DNA of 32,839 bases from Actinomycetota bacterium (GTDB taxonomy: Bacteria; Actinomycetota; Thermoleophilia; Gaiellales; Gaiellaceae): positions 1 through 32,839 of the forward strand of contig CANNRA010000003.1 in assembly GCA_947507735.1 (NCBI GenBank). Direction: 5' to 3'. The notes under the pieces were generated by a model, which had not been told where the DNA came from, did no database searches, and was given only the letters and a program-made list of their open reading frames with translations. Made by a program: the position numbers and the translations under genes. Shown here piece after piece: positions 7,182 to 14,435 of this stretch (the first letter of the stretch is position 1; each line of letters starts with the position of its first letter).

Positions 7182-7996
7182 GCTTCCACCTGCTCGAACG
7201 GCACGGGAACGAGACGTAACCGGCGTGCCGCGAATGACGGATCCAGGTCGCAGAGGAGCGCCTTCCGGTCGCTCTCGCGGGCGGCGCGTCCGACGTTCCC
7301 GGAGCCGCAGAAGGGGTCGATCACGGTGTCGCCGGGAGCACTCCAATGGCGGATCAGCAGCGACAGCAAGTCGACCGGCTTCTCTGTCGGATAGGCGTCA
7401 CGGCCACGGACTCCCGGGTACCGCTGAACCGACCTGACGTTGCGGAAGTTCCCCTCCCTCCGGCCCTTCTCCAGGTCAAGGATGAACTCGTGCTGCGCCC
7501 TGACATCGGTGCCCATCCCGAGCTTGCACTTGTCCCAGACGATGCACCGCTTCACTTCGAACCCGACGGCCTTCGCAGCGGATTCGAAGATCGGGCGGTA
7601 CCACTCGTCGCAGAAGACGAGGCAGTGAGCGTTGGCTGCAAGCACCCTGTACAGCTCGCCGAAGACGGTCGGCCACACGTCGTCCGACGCGGTGTGCTCG
7701 AACCACTTCTTGAAGCTGCTGCCGCGCCGGTCGAAGAAGTAGGGCGGATCCGTGACGGCGAGGTCGACACTCTCCGATGGGAGAGACGCGAGCCAGTGTG
7801 TCGCGTCGCCTTCGACCAGGGTTACAAGGTCATCGCGTCGGGCGTCACGGCCTCGCCCGCGGTACGCCTTCTGCTTGCAAGCCGGGGTGCAGAAGCGCCG
7901 CTTCCGGCCGGTCTCCGGCTGCCAGAGCGGCGCTGAGCAGACCGGGCAGCGATCCGCCAGGGGTGGGCGCGAAGCCACAGCGAGCTTCGCGCTCAC
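7178..7996 (-). CDS. DNA methyltransferase (DPPY, N6-adenine/N4-cytosine type) with N-terminal Cys4 motif
   Basis: This 272-residue protein begins with a probable zinc knuckle (CPVC at 17-20, FCTPAC at 36-40). The catalytic motif IV is DPPY at 83-86 (VTDPPYFFDR), TEKP lies at 204-207, and the AdoMet-binding motif I DPFCGSG at 227-233, so the order is that of beta-class MTases. It transfers a methyl group from AdoMet to adenine N6 or cytosine N4 in a specific site. No nuclease gene is adjacent: it is coupled by 4-base overlaps to an unknown gene upstream and the Toprim gene downstream, so it looks like an orphan MTase serving the element's replication or protecting it from host restriction. 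GTG start at 7996. Confidence 0.9.
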   Translation of the reverse strand: MSAKLAVASRPPLADRCPVCSAPLWQPETGRKRRFCTPACKQKAYRGRGRDARRDDLVTLVEGDATHWLASLPSESVDLAVTDPPYFFDRRGSSFKKWFEHTASDDVWPTVFGELYRVLAANAHCLVFCDEWYRPIFESAAKAVGFEVKRCIVWDKCKLGMGTDVRAQHEFILDLEKGRREGNFRNVRSVQRYPGVRGRDAYPTEKPVDLLSLLIRHWSAPGDTVIDPFCGSGNVGRAARESDRKALLCDLDPSFAARRLRLVPVPFEQVEA

Positions 7997-8601
7997 CAGC
8001 TGCCCTCCCCCGGGCGCAGCCCGGGAGCAGGGTCTTCGTCGCTACCGCCTCCTCGGGAGGGGTCGCCCGGCGACCGGGCGGTGCTCGAACGGCGGCGCGA
8101 ACGCGACGCGCGGGCGCGCGGGGCGCGCCGGATCATCGAGTCGTGCGGACGGCGGACGGGCTGCGGCGCACGTGACATAGGAACGGGCCGCGGCCGATAC
8201 GACCGCGCGATCTCCTCACGGCGCTCGTCGAACTTGCGATCCACCCTGTCCTCCGCAACGCCCTCCAGGTAGCCAGGGAGTTCGTCGTCAACGACAGACT
8301 CCAGCTCCCACAGCTCGGCCCTCACGGCGTCCTCGTAGTCCCAAGAAGTGAACTCGTTCAGCTGGCGAATGCGCCCGGCGAGTTCGGGATCGTGGGCGCA
8401 GATCTCACACCAGCGTTCCATGTACGCCGGGTGGAACGTCGTGCGGCCCTTCGCGCACTCCTGGAGGATCTGGATGTCTTCGGCGCTGAGGTCGGGGCCG
8501 AGGACGAAGTCCGGGTCAAAGTCGCACGCGCCTTCGGCGCGCAGGTCTTCCATCAGCTGGCGGCTAATCGCAGCGGCCTTCTCGGTGTCCTTCGTATTCA
8601 A
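7993..8601 (-). CDS. unknown protein, first gene of the element's replication-type operon
   Basis: This 202-residue protein is drawn from TTG 8601; no clear ribosome-binding site is seen and a later start (such as the Met before EDLRAEG) is possible. Residues 1-140 are acidic and helical (DLSAEDIQILQECAKGRTTFHPAYMERWCEICAHDPELAGRI), with a CEIC pair; residues 141-202 are Arg/Pro/Ser-rich and probably disordered. The stop overlaps the methyltransferase start by four bases. I do not recognise a family. It begins a four-gene coupled operon, and the 200 bases upstream (8602-8803) hold no gene and should contain the operon's promoter. Confidence 0.65.
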   Translation of the reverse strand: MNTKDTEKAAAISRQLMEDLRAEGACDFDPDFVLGPDLSAEDIQILQECAKGRTTFHPAYMERWCEICAHDPELAGRIRQLNEFTSWDYEDAVRAELWELESVVDDELPGYLEGVAEDRVDRKFDERREEIARSYRPRPVPMSRAPQPVRRPHDSMIRRAPRARASRSRRRSSTARSPGDPSRGGGSDEDPAPGLRPGEGSW

Positions 8602-8803
8602 GGCGACTGCATGGTAGGGCCAAGTACCGTCTGCTGCAACCGCAGTTTCTACTGCCTAACGCTCCCACTGCAGGCGCTGTGTTGGCCGGACGTGCAACAT
8701 GCTGGCTCGGCGGCGGCGGCAGCGGTACGAACGACGCGCTGCGTGGAACTCATGTGCCGCGTATCACGCCGATCGTGGCTCAGATGCAGCAGCGGGCGAT
8801 TCC

Positions 8804-10168
8804 CTAGAACGTCTTGGTCATCGCCTTTGGCTTAGTCATAGAAGATGGCTTGACGACGATCGTGCGGGTGAGTCGGGTGAGGTTCCCGAGCTTGTCACGG
8901 GCGACGATCGTGACCGTGTGTTTGCCGGGCTTCCACCCGGAGGCAGGCTTGAACGAGAGCGTCGTTGCTGGCCCGTAGGAACGAAGTGGCTTCCCATCGA
9001 CGGTGACTTGGACGGTGGCGATCTTGCTGCCGGTGGCGACGATGGCGACGGTGACGGACTGGTCGGGTGTGATGATCGCCGGGGGCAGGTTGATCGCCGG
9101 GCCGGTCGCGTCGATCTGAACTGTCGCGCTCCCGGTCGCGTGGTTGGCGTCGCTGTCCTTGACATCGAGGGCGAGCGTGTAGGTGCCTGCGGGCACGGGG
9201 CTACCGCTGGCGTCAAGACCATCCCAGGTGAGGCTGTGGTCTCCGGCCTTCACCAGAAGGTCAGTCGCGAGCGATCGCAGCGTCGAGCCGTCCGGGCTGG
9301 TGAGGGTGGCGTTCACGGTGGCATTGCGGCTGATCGAGTAGTCGGCGGTCAGCGGGTTGCCGGGACTACCGACCGGAGTGTCGAACGTGGGGCCGGTCAG
9401 CGACACGGGGCCGATGCCGATCTTGATCTGCCACTTTGCGGGCGGGCCGTCTTTCGCCTCGACCGTCAGTGGGTAGTAGTAGTTGGTGCGGAGGGTGCCG
9501 AAATCAAGATGGCCCGCTGAGGCAATCGTCTTCGTGGTGTTTCCGAAGCTGATCGTCACGGCCCCCTGGGTGACGCTGACATCGGCGACGTAATGGCCGC
9601 TCTCCAGCGCCGTGAAGGCGAGGGTGGAAGTTCCGGGAGGGGGGTATCCGGTACCGGGATTCGAGTCGACGCCCGCGAACACCACCGGCGTGGAAGGCGC
9701 ATCGTAGAACTCGAAGGTGAACGAACTCCCTGGGGAGCACGCGTACACATGGGTGCCGACCTTATCCCCGTTTCGAACGTCGAAGTTGCTCGTGTGCCGG
9801 AGCCGAGTCCAAGTCGCGGACTGCGCGGGAAGCGTGATTCCTTCAGTGCCGAAGAGACTGACGGCAACATCAGCGGTGTCCTGGCTAATCGCGCGAACGA
9901 GCACGACCTCGTGATTACCCGACGCCGTGGCGTCATCAGTCGCGAGCATGTAGGTCGATCCGGTCGCGTACTCGATCGGATCACTCTGTCGCGAACACGC
10001 AGCGTTCAACGTCAGGAACGGCTTGACCGTTGCCGCGCTCGCAACGGGGGCGGCGATCCATACGACCGCCAGGAGGATCGCAGCCGCCACCAGAAGACCG
10101 CGGGAAGCGATCACCTGACGCCCTGAGTCCATCGAGACGACCCGCCATCGACGCGTCACTCCACTCAT
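8804..10168 (-). CDS. secreted protein with FlgD-type and terminal Ig-like domains
   Basis: This 454-residue protein starts at ATG 10168 after GGGGGTG. Residues about 12-45 form a signal peptide or anchor (LLVAAAILLAVVWIAAPVASAA). The mature part has an N-terminal beta-rich region with paired Cys (NAACSRQSD, VYACSPGSS), a second beta-rich region (about 165-240), a FlgD-like Ig domain (GDHSLTWDGLDASGSPVPAGTYTLALDV), and a C-terminal bacterial Ig-like domain (VTVDGKPLRSYG, WKPGKHTVTIVARDKLGN). It ends with a short basic tail rich in Lys, Ser and Met. It is probably displayed on or released from the cell surface. No enzyme motif is seen. As cargo of a mobile element it may act in surface interaction; this is a guess. 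Confidence 0.75.
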   Translation of the reverse strand: MSGVTRRWRVVSMDSGRQVIASRGLLVAAAILLAVVWIAAPVASAATVKPFLTLNAACSRQSDPIEYATGSTYMLATDDATASGNHEVVLVRAISQDTADVAVSLFGTEGITLPAQSATWTRLRHTSNFDVRNGDKVGTHVYACSPGSSFTFEFYDAPSTPVVFAGVDSNPGTGYPPPGTSTLAFTALESGHYVADVSVTQGAVTISFGNTTKTIASAGHLDFGTLRTNYYYPLTVEAKDGPPAKWQIKIGIGPVSLTGPTFDTPVGSPGNPLTADYSISRNATVNATLTSPDGSTLRSLATDLLVKAGDHSLTWDGLDASGSPVPAGTYTLALDVKDSDANHATGSATVQIDATGPAINLPPAIITPDQSVTVAIVATGSKIATVQVTVDGKPLRSYGPATTLSFKPASGWKPGKHTVTIVARDKLGNLTRLTRTIVVKPSSMTKPKAMTKTF

Positions 10169-10291
10169 CGAAACGTCACCCCCTCTTCGGTTACACCGCT
10201 CCGAGCCACCGGCAGCGACATCACACGCGGCTTATGCAATCACATGCGAATGCGGTGGCCTTAGACGGAGCTTACGACGACCCTGGGCTGC

Positions 10292-10549
10292 GTGGAGTTC
10301 TCGCCCCGCCACCGCGCTCTCGGAGATGCCATCCGCGCAGCTCGCAAGAGCCGCGGCGTCAGCCAGGAGCAGCTCGGCTTCGCGTCCGGGCTGCACCGAA
10401 ACCACGTTGGTGGCGTCGAGCGTGGCGACCTGAACCCCGCTATTGGCACGCTTTGGCGGCTCGCCGATGGCCTCGGGGTTCCCCTGTCCGAACTCCTTGC
10501 CGACGCCGAGCGCCTGGACGCCGCGCGTCATGCGGGACACTCCGGCTGA
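10292..10549 (+). CDS. XRE/Cro-type helix-turn-helix regulator
   Basis: This 85-residue protein from GTG 10292 is almost entirely one HTH_3 domain: ALGDAIRAARKSRGVSQEQLGFASGLHRNHVGGVERGDLNPAIGTLWRLADGLGVPLSELL, with the recognition helix around HRNHVGGVERG. Such single-domain proteins are typical repressors of phages and integrative elements. It is transcribed away from the secreted Ig-like gene and converges on the 73-residue gene at 10528-10749, overlapping it by 22 bases at the 3' ends. It is a good candidate for the factor that binds the related palindromes at 10750-10776 and 5219-5242. Confidence 0.85.
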   Translation: MEFSPRHRALGDAIRAARKSRGVSQEQLGFASGLHRNHVGGVERGDLNPAIGTLWRLADGLGVPLSELLADAERLDAARHAGHSG

Positions 10550-10749
10550 TCGTCGGTCGGCAGGTCGCCGCGAAACAGCGCGCGCCCCATCGACCAAACC
10601 TCGCCACTCGTTGCCTCGTCCCCGAGAAGCTGCCCGGCGACCACGAGCGCCAGGTCGAAGCGCGCGCGGAGGGCGTCGGTGGTCGCATCCGCGGGGTACG
10701 CGAGTCCACGCCCGGGCGCGGTAGGCGGAGGTTGTTCGACGTCGCTCAC
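10528..10749 (-). CDS. small unknown protein opposite the XRE gene
   Basis: From GTG 10749 the product is 73 residues. After a Pro-rich start it has a compact helical pattern (YPADATTDALRARFDLALVVAGQLLGDEATSGEVWSMGRALFRGDLPTD) with conserved-looking Trp, Gly and Leu positions, which favours a real protein. There is no good ribosome-binding site; the start abuts the palindrome at 10750-10776, so the mRNA may be leaderless or tightly repressed. The 3' end overlaps the XRE gene. No function is recognised; an accessory or regulatory role is inferred from position. Confidence 0.55.
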   Translation of the reverse strand: MSDVEQPPPTAPGRGLAYPADATTDALRARFDLALVVAGQLLGDEATSGEVWSMGRALFRGDLPTDDQPECPA

Positions 10750-10776
10750 GGCACACAGAGGTAGCTCTGTTGTGCC
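10750..10776. promoter_or_regulatory. 27-bp imperfect palindrome at the start of the 73-residue gene
   Basis: Arms GGCACACAGAG and CTCTGTTGTGCC flank GTAG; they are complementary except for one extra base in the second arm. It directly precedes the GTG at 10749 and shares 16 of 17 bases with the site upstream of int. An operator for an element-encoded regulator is the simplest reading. Confidence 0.5.
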
Positions 10777-10966
10777 CTCGCAGCAAGTCGTTGGGGCGGA
10801 AACCGGGGTTGCCCGTATACGGATCAATCTGTTCCGCCCTGCTTCTGCTTTGCAGCCCGAATGTCCCGATGAACTGAGCGCTTTCGCACTGGATGCGACG
10901 GAGGTCGTTGAGCTACTGTCGGCGCGCCTCGGACGAGGCAGAAGCCGAATGCGAACGGAGGATCAA

Positions 10967-11167
10967 ATGGCTCGGAGAAGCGTCACGGTGAGCGACCTGT
11001 CGGGCGTCGAGATCCCAGAGGGGTCGGGTGCGACCGTCGTCATCAGGTTCGCCGACGAACGGCGGGGGGCGATCACGATGGACGTCACGGTGGAGGAGGC
11101 GCTCGAACTCGGGAAGAGCGGCCGCAAGCAGGCCCGGCGCGGCCGAAAGCCGACCGGCAAGGAGTAG
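10967..11167 (+). CDS. small Lsr2-N-domain-like basic protein
   Basis: ATG 10967 has CGGAGG seven bases upstream, so I use it rather than earlier in-frame starts. The 66-residue product MARRSVTVSDLSG... resembles the N-terminal dimerisation part of Lsr2: an opening strand, DLSG, a Gly turn, VVIRFADERRGAITMDVTVEEALEL, then a basic tail (KSGRKQARRGRKP). Lsr2 silences foreign AT-rich DNA in Actinobacteria through a C-terminal AT-hook-like domain; that domain is missing here, leaving only a short Arg/Lys tail. It could bind DNA by the tail or join host Lsr2 oligomers and modify silencing. The family call is moderate. Confidence 0.6.
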   Translation: MARRSVTVSDLSGVEIPEGSGATVVIRFADERRGAITMDVTVEEALELGKSGRKQARRGRKPTGKE

Positions 11168-11254
11168 CTGGCAAGAGCACGACCCGGAGCGCGGCGGACT
11201 GCCTCCGAGCAGGTCTCTCCCAGGGGAGGTGCGGCGGCGTGGGGCCGGTGGCGC

Positions 11255-12040
11255 TTAGCGCCGTTGTCGCGCCGCTCGCAGTTCGCTTTCGAGTGCGACG
11301 ACCGAGGATCGGAGCGCCTCGACCTGGCGCAGGATGAGTTCGTCGTGTTCTTCGAGCGTCTCGACTTCCTCCTCGATCACGCGTGCCTCGGACGCGAGGA
11401 AAGCCTGGGCTATGGCACCGGTGACGAGGGCGAACATGCTGATCCCGGCGACCATGACGACGACCGCAGTCACGCGGCCCACGACCGTGACCGGGTAGAG
11501 GTCACCGTAACCGACGGTGGCGCTTGTGACGACCGCCCACCAGATGGCGGTACCAAACGTCTTGTGTTCGGAGTGGGCGAAGACGGCTGCGCCGCTGACG
11601 ATGATGAGCGACGCGAACATCGCGGCGTGTTTGAGTCCACCCGGGGTCAGAAGCTGCCGTAATCGAGAGAAGGCTGGCAAGAGCCGAAGCAGGCGGAGCA
11701 GGCGAAGAAGCCGCGAGAGGCGAGCAAGCCGGAGCACGCCGAGTCCCGCTGGCAAGACCGGGAACGTCACGATGGTGATGGCGACCATGAACCACTGCGA
11801 GCGCAGCCAGGTGCGCCGGGCGGGGTCGAACGCGATCCGCGCGCTTAGCTCGGCCGCGAAGACAGACCAGGACACCCAGTCGAGCACGGTGGCGGCGTGC
11901 CGCAATCCACGGTCGCTGGAGTCCCCGAGGACAAGTGCCGGGATGACGATGATCGCTGCCGCGATGACCGCGATGTCGAAGGCGATCCACACCGGCACGG
12001 CGCGCCCGCGGATGACAAGATCCTGATCGGCCGTTGACAC
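11255..12040 (-). CDS. voltage-gated potassium channel (six-TM type)
   Basis: This 261-residue membrane protein has the Kv layout. Hydrophobic segments lie at about 16-38, 52-70 and 83-100; the S4 helix at 103-120 has Arg at every third position (104, 107, 110, 113, 116, 119); then come S5 (about 139-155), a pore helix and the TVGYGD filter at 175-180, and S6 (about 188-213). The C-terminus (217-260) is a charged coiled coil (IEEEVETLEEHDELILRQVEALRSSVVALESEL) that would hold the tetramer. It should conduct K+ across the inner membrane in response to voltage. It is 30 bases from, and divergent to, the secreted HNH nuclease gene. A channel is unusual cargo for an integrated element. Confidence 0.93.
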   Translation of the reverse strand: MSTADQDLVIRGRAVPVWIAFDIAVIAAAIIVIPALVLGDSSDRGLRHAATVLDWVSWSVFAAELSARIAFDPARRTWLRSQWFMVAITIVTFPVLPAGLGVLRLARLSRLLRLLRLLRLLPAFSRLRQLLTPGGLKHAAMFASLIIVSGAAVFAHSEHKTFGTAIWWAVVTSATVGYGDLYPVTVVGRVTAVVVMVAGISMFALVTGAIAQAFLASEARVIEEEVETLEEHDELILRQVEALRSSVVALESELRAARQRR

Positions 12041-12070
12041 ACTGGGAACCTACGGCAAAGCTGCTTCGGC

Positions 12071-13111
12071 ATGGCGGACAGACGGGGAGGCATCGCACTC
12101 GTCGCAGCAGTGGCACTAGCCCTGATGCTGTCGGTCAGCGCCGCTGCTGACACGCCGCCTGCCGGTGCGACGGCGCAGTGCACGGACGGCACCTACAGCT
12201 TCTCGCAGACGCGCTCCGGAACGTGTTCGCATCACGGCGGCGTTGCCACCTGGCTGACGGCTTCGTCGGCTCCTGCCACGACGGCGGCCACAACAACCGC
12301 TCCGGCCCCGCCACCCCCGGTCACGACGGCCCCGGCCACCACCACCACGGCTGCGCCGACTACGACCGCTCCCGTACCCGCGGTCACGACTAGCGCAACA
12401 ACGACAGCGGCGGCTCCCGCCGCGACCACGACGACTCCAGCGGTGGTCGCGGTGGCTCCGGTAGGTGCGACGGCGCGCTGCCGTGACGGCTCGTTCAGCT
12501 TCTCGCAGACCCGGTCGGGAACCTGCTCTCGACACGGTGGCGTGCAGACCTGGCTCGCGGCCACTGGTGGCGCGACCGGTACAGCGGCGACCACGACCGC
12601 CCCGGCACCGTCCACGGCTGCTCCGTCGTCATCGGCCGCTGATTCGCCCGGCGTCGGGGTGACGGTGCTTCTTGCGCCCAGATCGAAGTCCACGGGCTGC
12701 AAGCGCGGCCCGAACCCCGACCGAGCCTGCTCCCCGGGCGCGTACTACACCGGCCTCACCGCGAGCGTGCTCTGCTCGTCAGGCTTCCACACCAGCACCA
12801 TCCGGAACGTGCCCGACTCCGAGAAGCACGCCGTCGAAGCCGAGTATGGGATGCCGCCAGGTGCGTACGGGAGCACCATCGAGATCGACCACATCGTCTC
12901 GCTCGAACTCGGCGGCTCCAACGACATCGCGAACCTCTTCCCTGAACCCGGCAGTGGCCCGGCGAGCTACCACGCGAAGGACAAGCTGGAGAACAAGCTA
13001 CACGCGCTCGTCTGCACTGGCGCTATGGCCCTACGTGCCGCCCAGCGCGGGATCGCCGCGAACTGGCAGGGCCTCTACCGGCAGGTCTTCGGCGTCGCCC
13101 CGACCAGCTGA
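12071..13111 (+). CDS. secreted HNH endonuclease with two DUF3761 repeats
   Basis: This 346-residue protein has a signal peptide (1-26, GIALVAAVALALMLSVSAAA). Two near-identical Cys-rich repeats follow at 31-62 and 131-161, each with CxDG(T/S)(Y/F)SFSQTRSGTCSxHGGV, matching DUF3761. They are joined by long Thr/Ala/Pro linkers (63-125, 165-190). The C-terminal domain (about 205-346) holds an HNH motif: EIDHIVSLELGGSNDIANLFPE (270-291) with H273 and N287, then YHAKDKLENKLH, as in secreted HNH nucleases. It probably cuts DNA outside the cell or at the wall, for nutrition, competition or blocking DNA entry. GTG/ATG choice is not an issue: ATG 12071 begins the signal peptide. Confidence 0.9.
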   Translation: MADRRGGIALVAAVALALMLSVSAAADTPPAGATAQCTDGTYSFSQTRSGTCSHHGGVATWLTASSAPATTAATTTAPAPPPPVTTAPATTTTAAPTTTAPVPAVTTSATTTAAAPAATTTTPAVVAVAPVGATARCRDGSFSFSQTRSGTCSRHGGVQTWLAATGGATGTAATTTAPAPSTAAPSSSAADSPGVGVTVLLAPRSKSTGCKRGPNPDRACSPGAYYTGLTASVLCSSGFHTSTIRNVPDSEKHAVEAEYGMPPGAYGSTIEIDHIVSLELGGSNDIANLFPEPGSGPASYHAKDKLENKLHALVCTGAMALRAAQRGIAANWQGLYRQVFGVAPTS

Positions 13112-13119
13112 CCTGACCG

Positions 13120-13305
13120 ATGATCGTCTACGGCCTCGCGTCCGATCTGAGCCACGACGCCGAGCTGTTCGTCCGCCGAGAGGACGCCGAGCGGGAACTC
13201 GCTGACGCCCTCAACGACATGCCGGAATGGCGGGACGTGGTCTACATCGTCGCGATCGACCTCGGCGGGGGTGAGCCGACGGTGGCGCGGCTTCCGACTC
13301 CTTAG
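13120..13305 (+). CDS. small unknown protein after the secreted nuclease
   Basis: This 61-residue protein starts at ATG 13120, eight bases after the nuclease stop, so the two are probably co-transcribed. It reads as a compact alpha/beta protein: a first strand (MIVYGLAS), an acidic-basic helix (FVRREDAERELADALNDMPEWRD), a hydrophobic strand (VVYIVAIDL) and a short tail. No signal peptide is seen, so it stays in the cytoplasm. It could be an immunity or regulatory partner for the nuclease, but I see no motif that proves this. Its end overlaps the convergent gene by four bases. Confidence 0.6.
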   Translation: MIVYGLASDLSHDAELFVRREDAERELADALNDMPEWRDVVYIVAIDLGGGEPTVARLPTP

Positions 13306-13709
13306 CTCGGCCGTCGTGGGGTGTTCGGCACCCGGTAGCGGCGGCATAGGTCGAGCAACGCCGGGAGTGCGTCGTGCCGGTGCGCGTCGAGGAGAACGAG
13401 CGCGAGTCTGGAGTCCGGGAGCGTGAGTCCCGAGACTGTGAGCGCGAACCGCGCGTGCCAGCGGACGGCTGCCCGCTCGAACCGGTCGGGCTGATGGACG
13501 CGGATGAGTTCGAGCAGCCGGAGCGCGTCACCGAGCGGGAGCGGTGCGAGGTCGCGAGCGAGCGCATCGGCCTGCAGGAAGTTGCCTCGGTCGAGCGCGC
13601 GTTGGAGCTGTCCGTGGAGGGATCCCTGCGAAGTCAAGACGAACAGATGTTCCCACACGGCCGCCGATGCTTGGACGGCGACTCCCCGCGCGCTCGACCT
13701 CGTCTCCAC
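13302..13709 (-). CDS. unknown helical protein
   Basis: This 135-residue protein is drawn from GTG 13709, though a later start is possible because the first 15 residues are not distinctive. From residue 20 it is amphipathic-helical (GSLHGQLQRALDRGNFLQADALARDLAPLPLGDALRLLELIRVHQPDRFERAAVRWHARFALTVSGL, then LALVLLDAHR, LLDLCRRYRVP), like a small TPR-type or helical-repeat fold. The regular hydrophobic spacing supports coding. No catalytic motif, signal peptide or membrane helix is seen. Function unknown. Confidence 0.6.
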   Translation of the reverse strand: METRSSARGVAVQASAAVWEHLFVLTSQGSLHGQLQRALDRGNFLQADALARDLAPLPLGDALRLLELIRVHQPDRFERAAVRWHARFALTVSGLTLPDSRLALVLLDAHRHDALPALLDLCRRYRVPNTPRRPS

Positions 13710-13721
13710 GGCCGCGCGCTC

Positions 13722-14255
13722 TCACCGATAGCTGCTGTCGTCCCAGCCTTCCCGAACTCTCCTGGCCCGAAGGAGCCTCTCGTTCTCCACAGCCTGCTCG
13801 CGAGAGTCGTACTCGACCACATCGAGCACCACCTCGCCCCCTCGTCCCGCCCGAAGGAGGTCATAGAGCCAGGGGATCGAGTCAGGCTCCGAGAGACGGC
13901 CCTTGCACGTCGCGACCCATCGGCTTCTGAGACGGCTGTACAGGTGCGTCGCCATCCCGGACTGAGCGCACTTCCCCTCCGGCCATGACAAGTCGTACGT
14001 CCAGGCGGCAACTGCCTCCGACGTCTCGCGATCGCGGGCGCTGACGAGCCAGTCGGGTTCGCCGCCAACATCGAGCGGGCCACCCTCAAAGAAGCACTCG
14101 GAGCACCGCCGCCGCTCCCGCTTGGCGTTCGTTACCCGCCTCACCTTGAACGAAGCTTGTTCCCGCTCACACAAGATTCGACAGTGACGGCTGAGGTGCT
14201 TCAGCTCCGGGCCACCGTCGCCTTCGGCATAGCCCGAGTTGATGTAGACAGCCAC
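13722..14255 (-). CDS. GIY-YIG-like protein with N-terminal Cys cluster (tentative)
   Basis: This 177-residue protein has Cys pairs in its N-terminal third (RHCRILCE, RRCSECF) that could bind zinc. The C-terminal half (about residues 85-170) follows the later part of a GIY-YIG nuclease: THLYSRLRSRWVAT, a segment ending in IPWLYDLLRAG, a strand EVVLDVVEYDS, and a Glu-bearing helix REQAVENERLL. The GIY and YIG tyrosine strands are not clear, so it may be degenerate, inactive or a different fold. It lies 12 bases upstream of, and on the same strand as, the helical gene at 13302-13709, so the two may form an operon. Confidence 0.55.
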   Translation of the reverse strand: MAVYINSGYAEGDGGPELKHLSRHCRILCEREQASFKVRRVTNAKRERRRCSECFFEGGPLDVGGEPDWLVSARDRETSEAVAAWTYDLSWPEGKCAQSGMATHLYSRLRSRWVATCKGRLSEPDSIPWLYDLLRAGRGGEVVLDVVEYDSREQAVENERLLRARRVREGWDDSSYR

Positions 14256-14435
14256 GGCTGAACGCTACGTCAGACCCACGCCCAGGTCGAATCCGGGCGG
14301 GCGAACGAGAGCCGGATCCCTTGTCTCGTCCAAGCCAACGCTGGGTGCGACTGGGGGTCTCGCCCGCGAGCACGACCTGCCGCTCAGCGGTGCCCGAATT
14401 GGCGATTCCACCTCGGCGGGAGCAATGATCGCGGC

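Noticed and set aside
12260-12460. Possible CRISPR-like or minisatellite repeats in the nuclease gene
   Set aside because: The repetition comes from Thr/Ala/Pro linker codons (ACG, GCG, CCG); there are no spacers of constant length.
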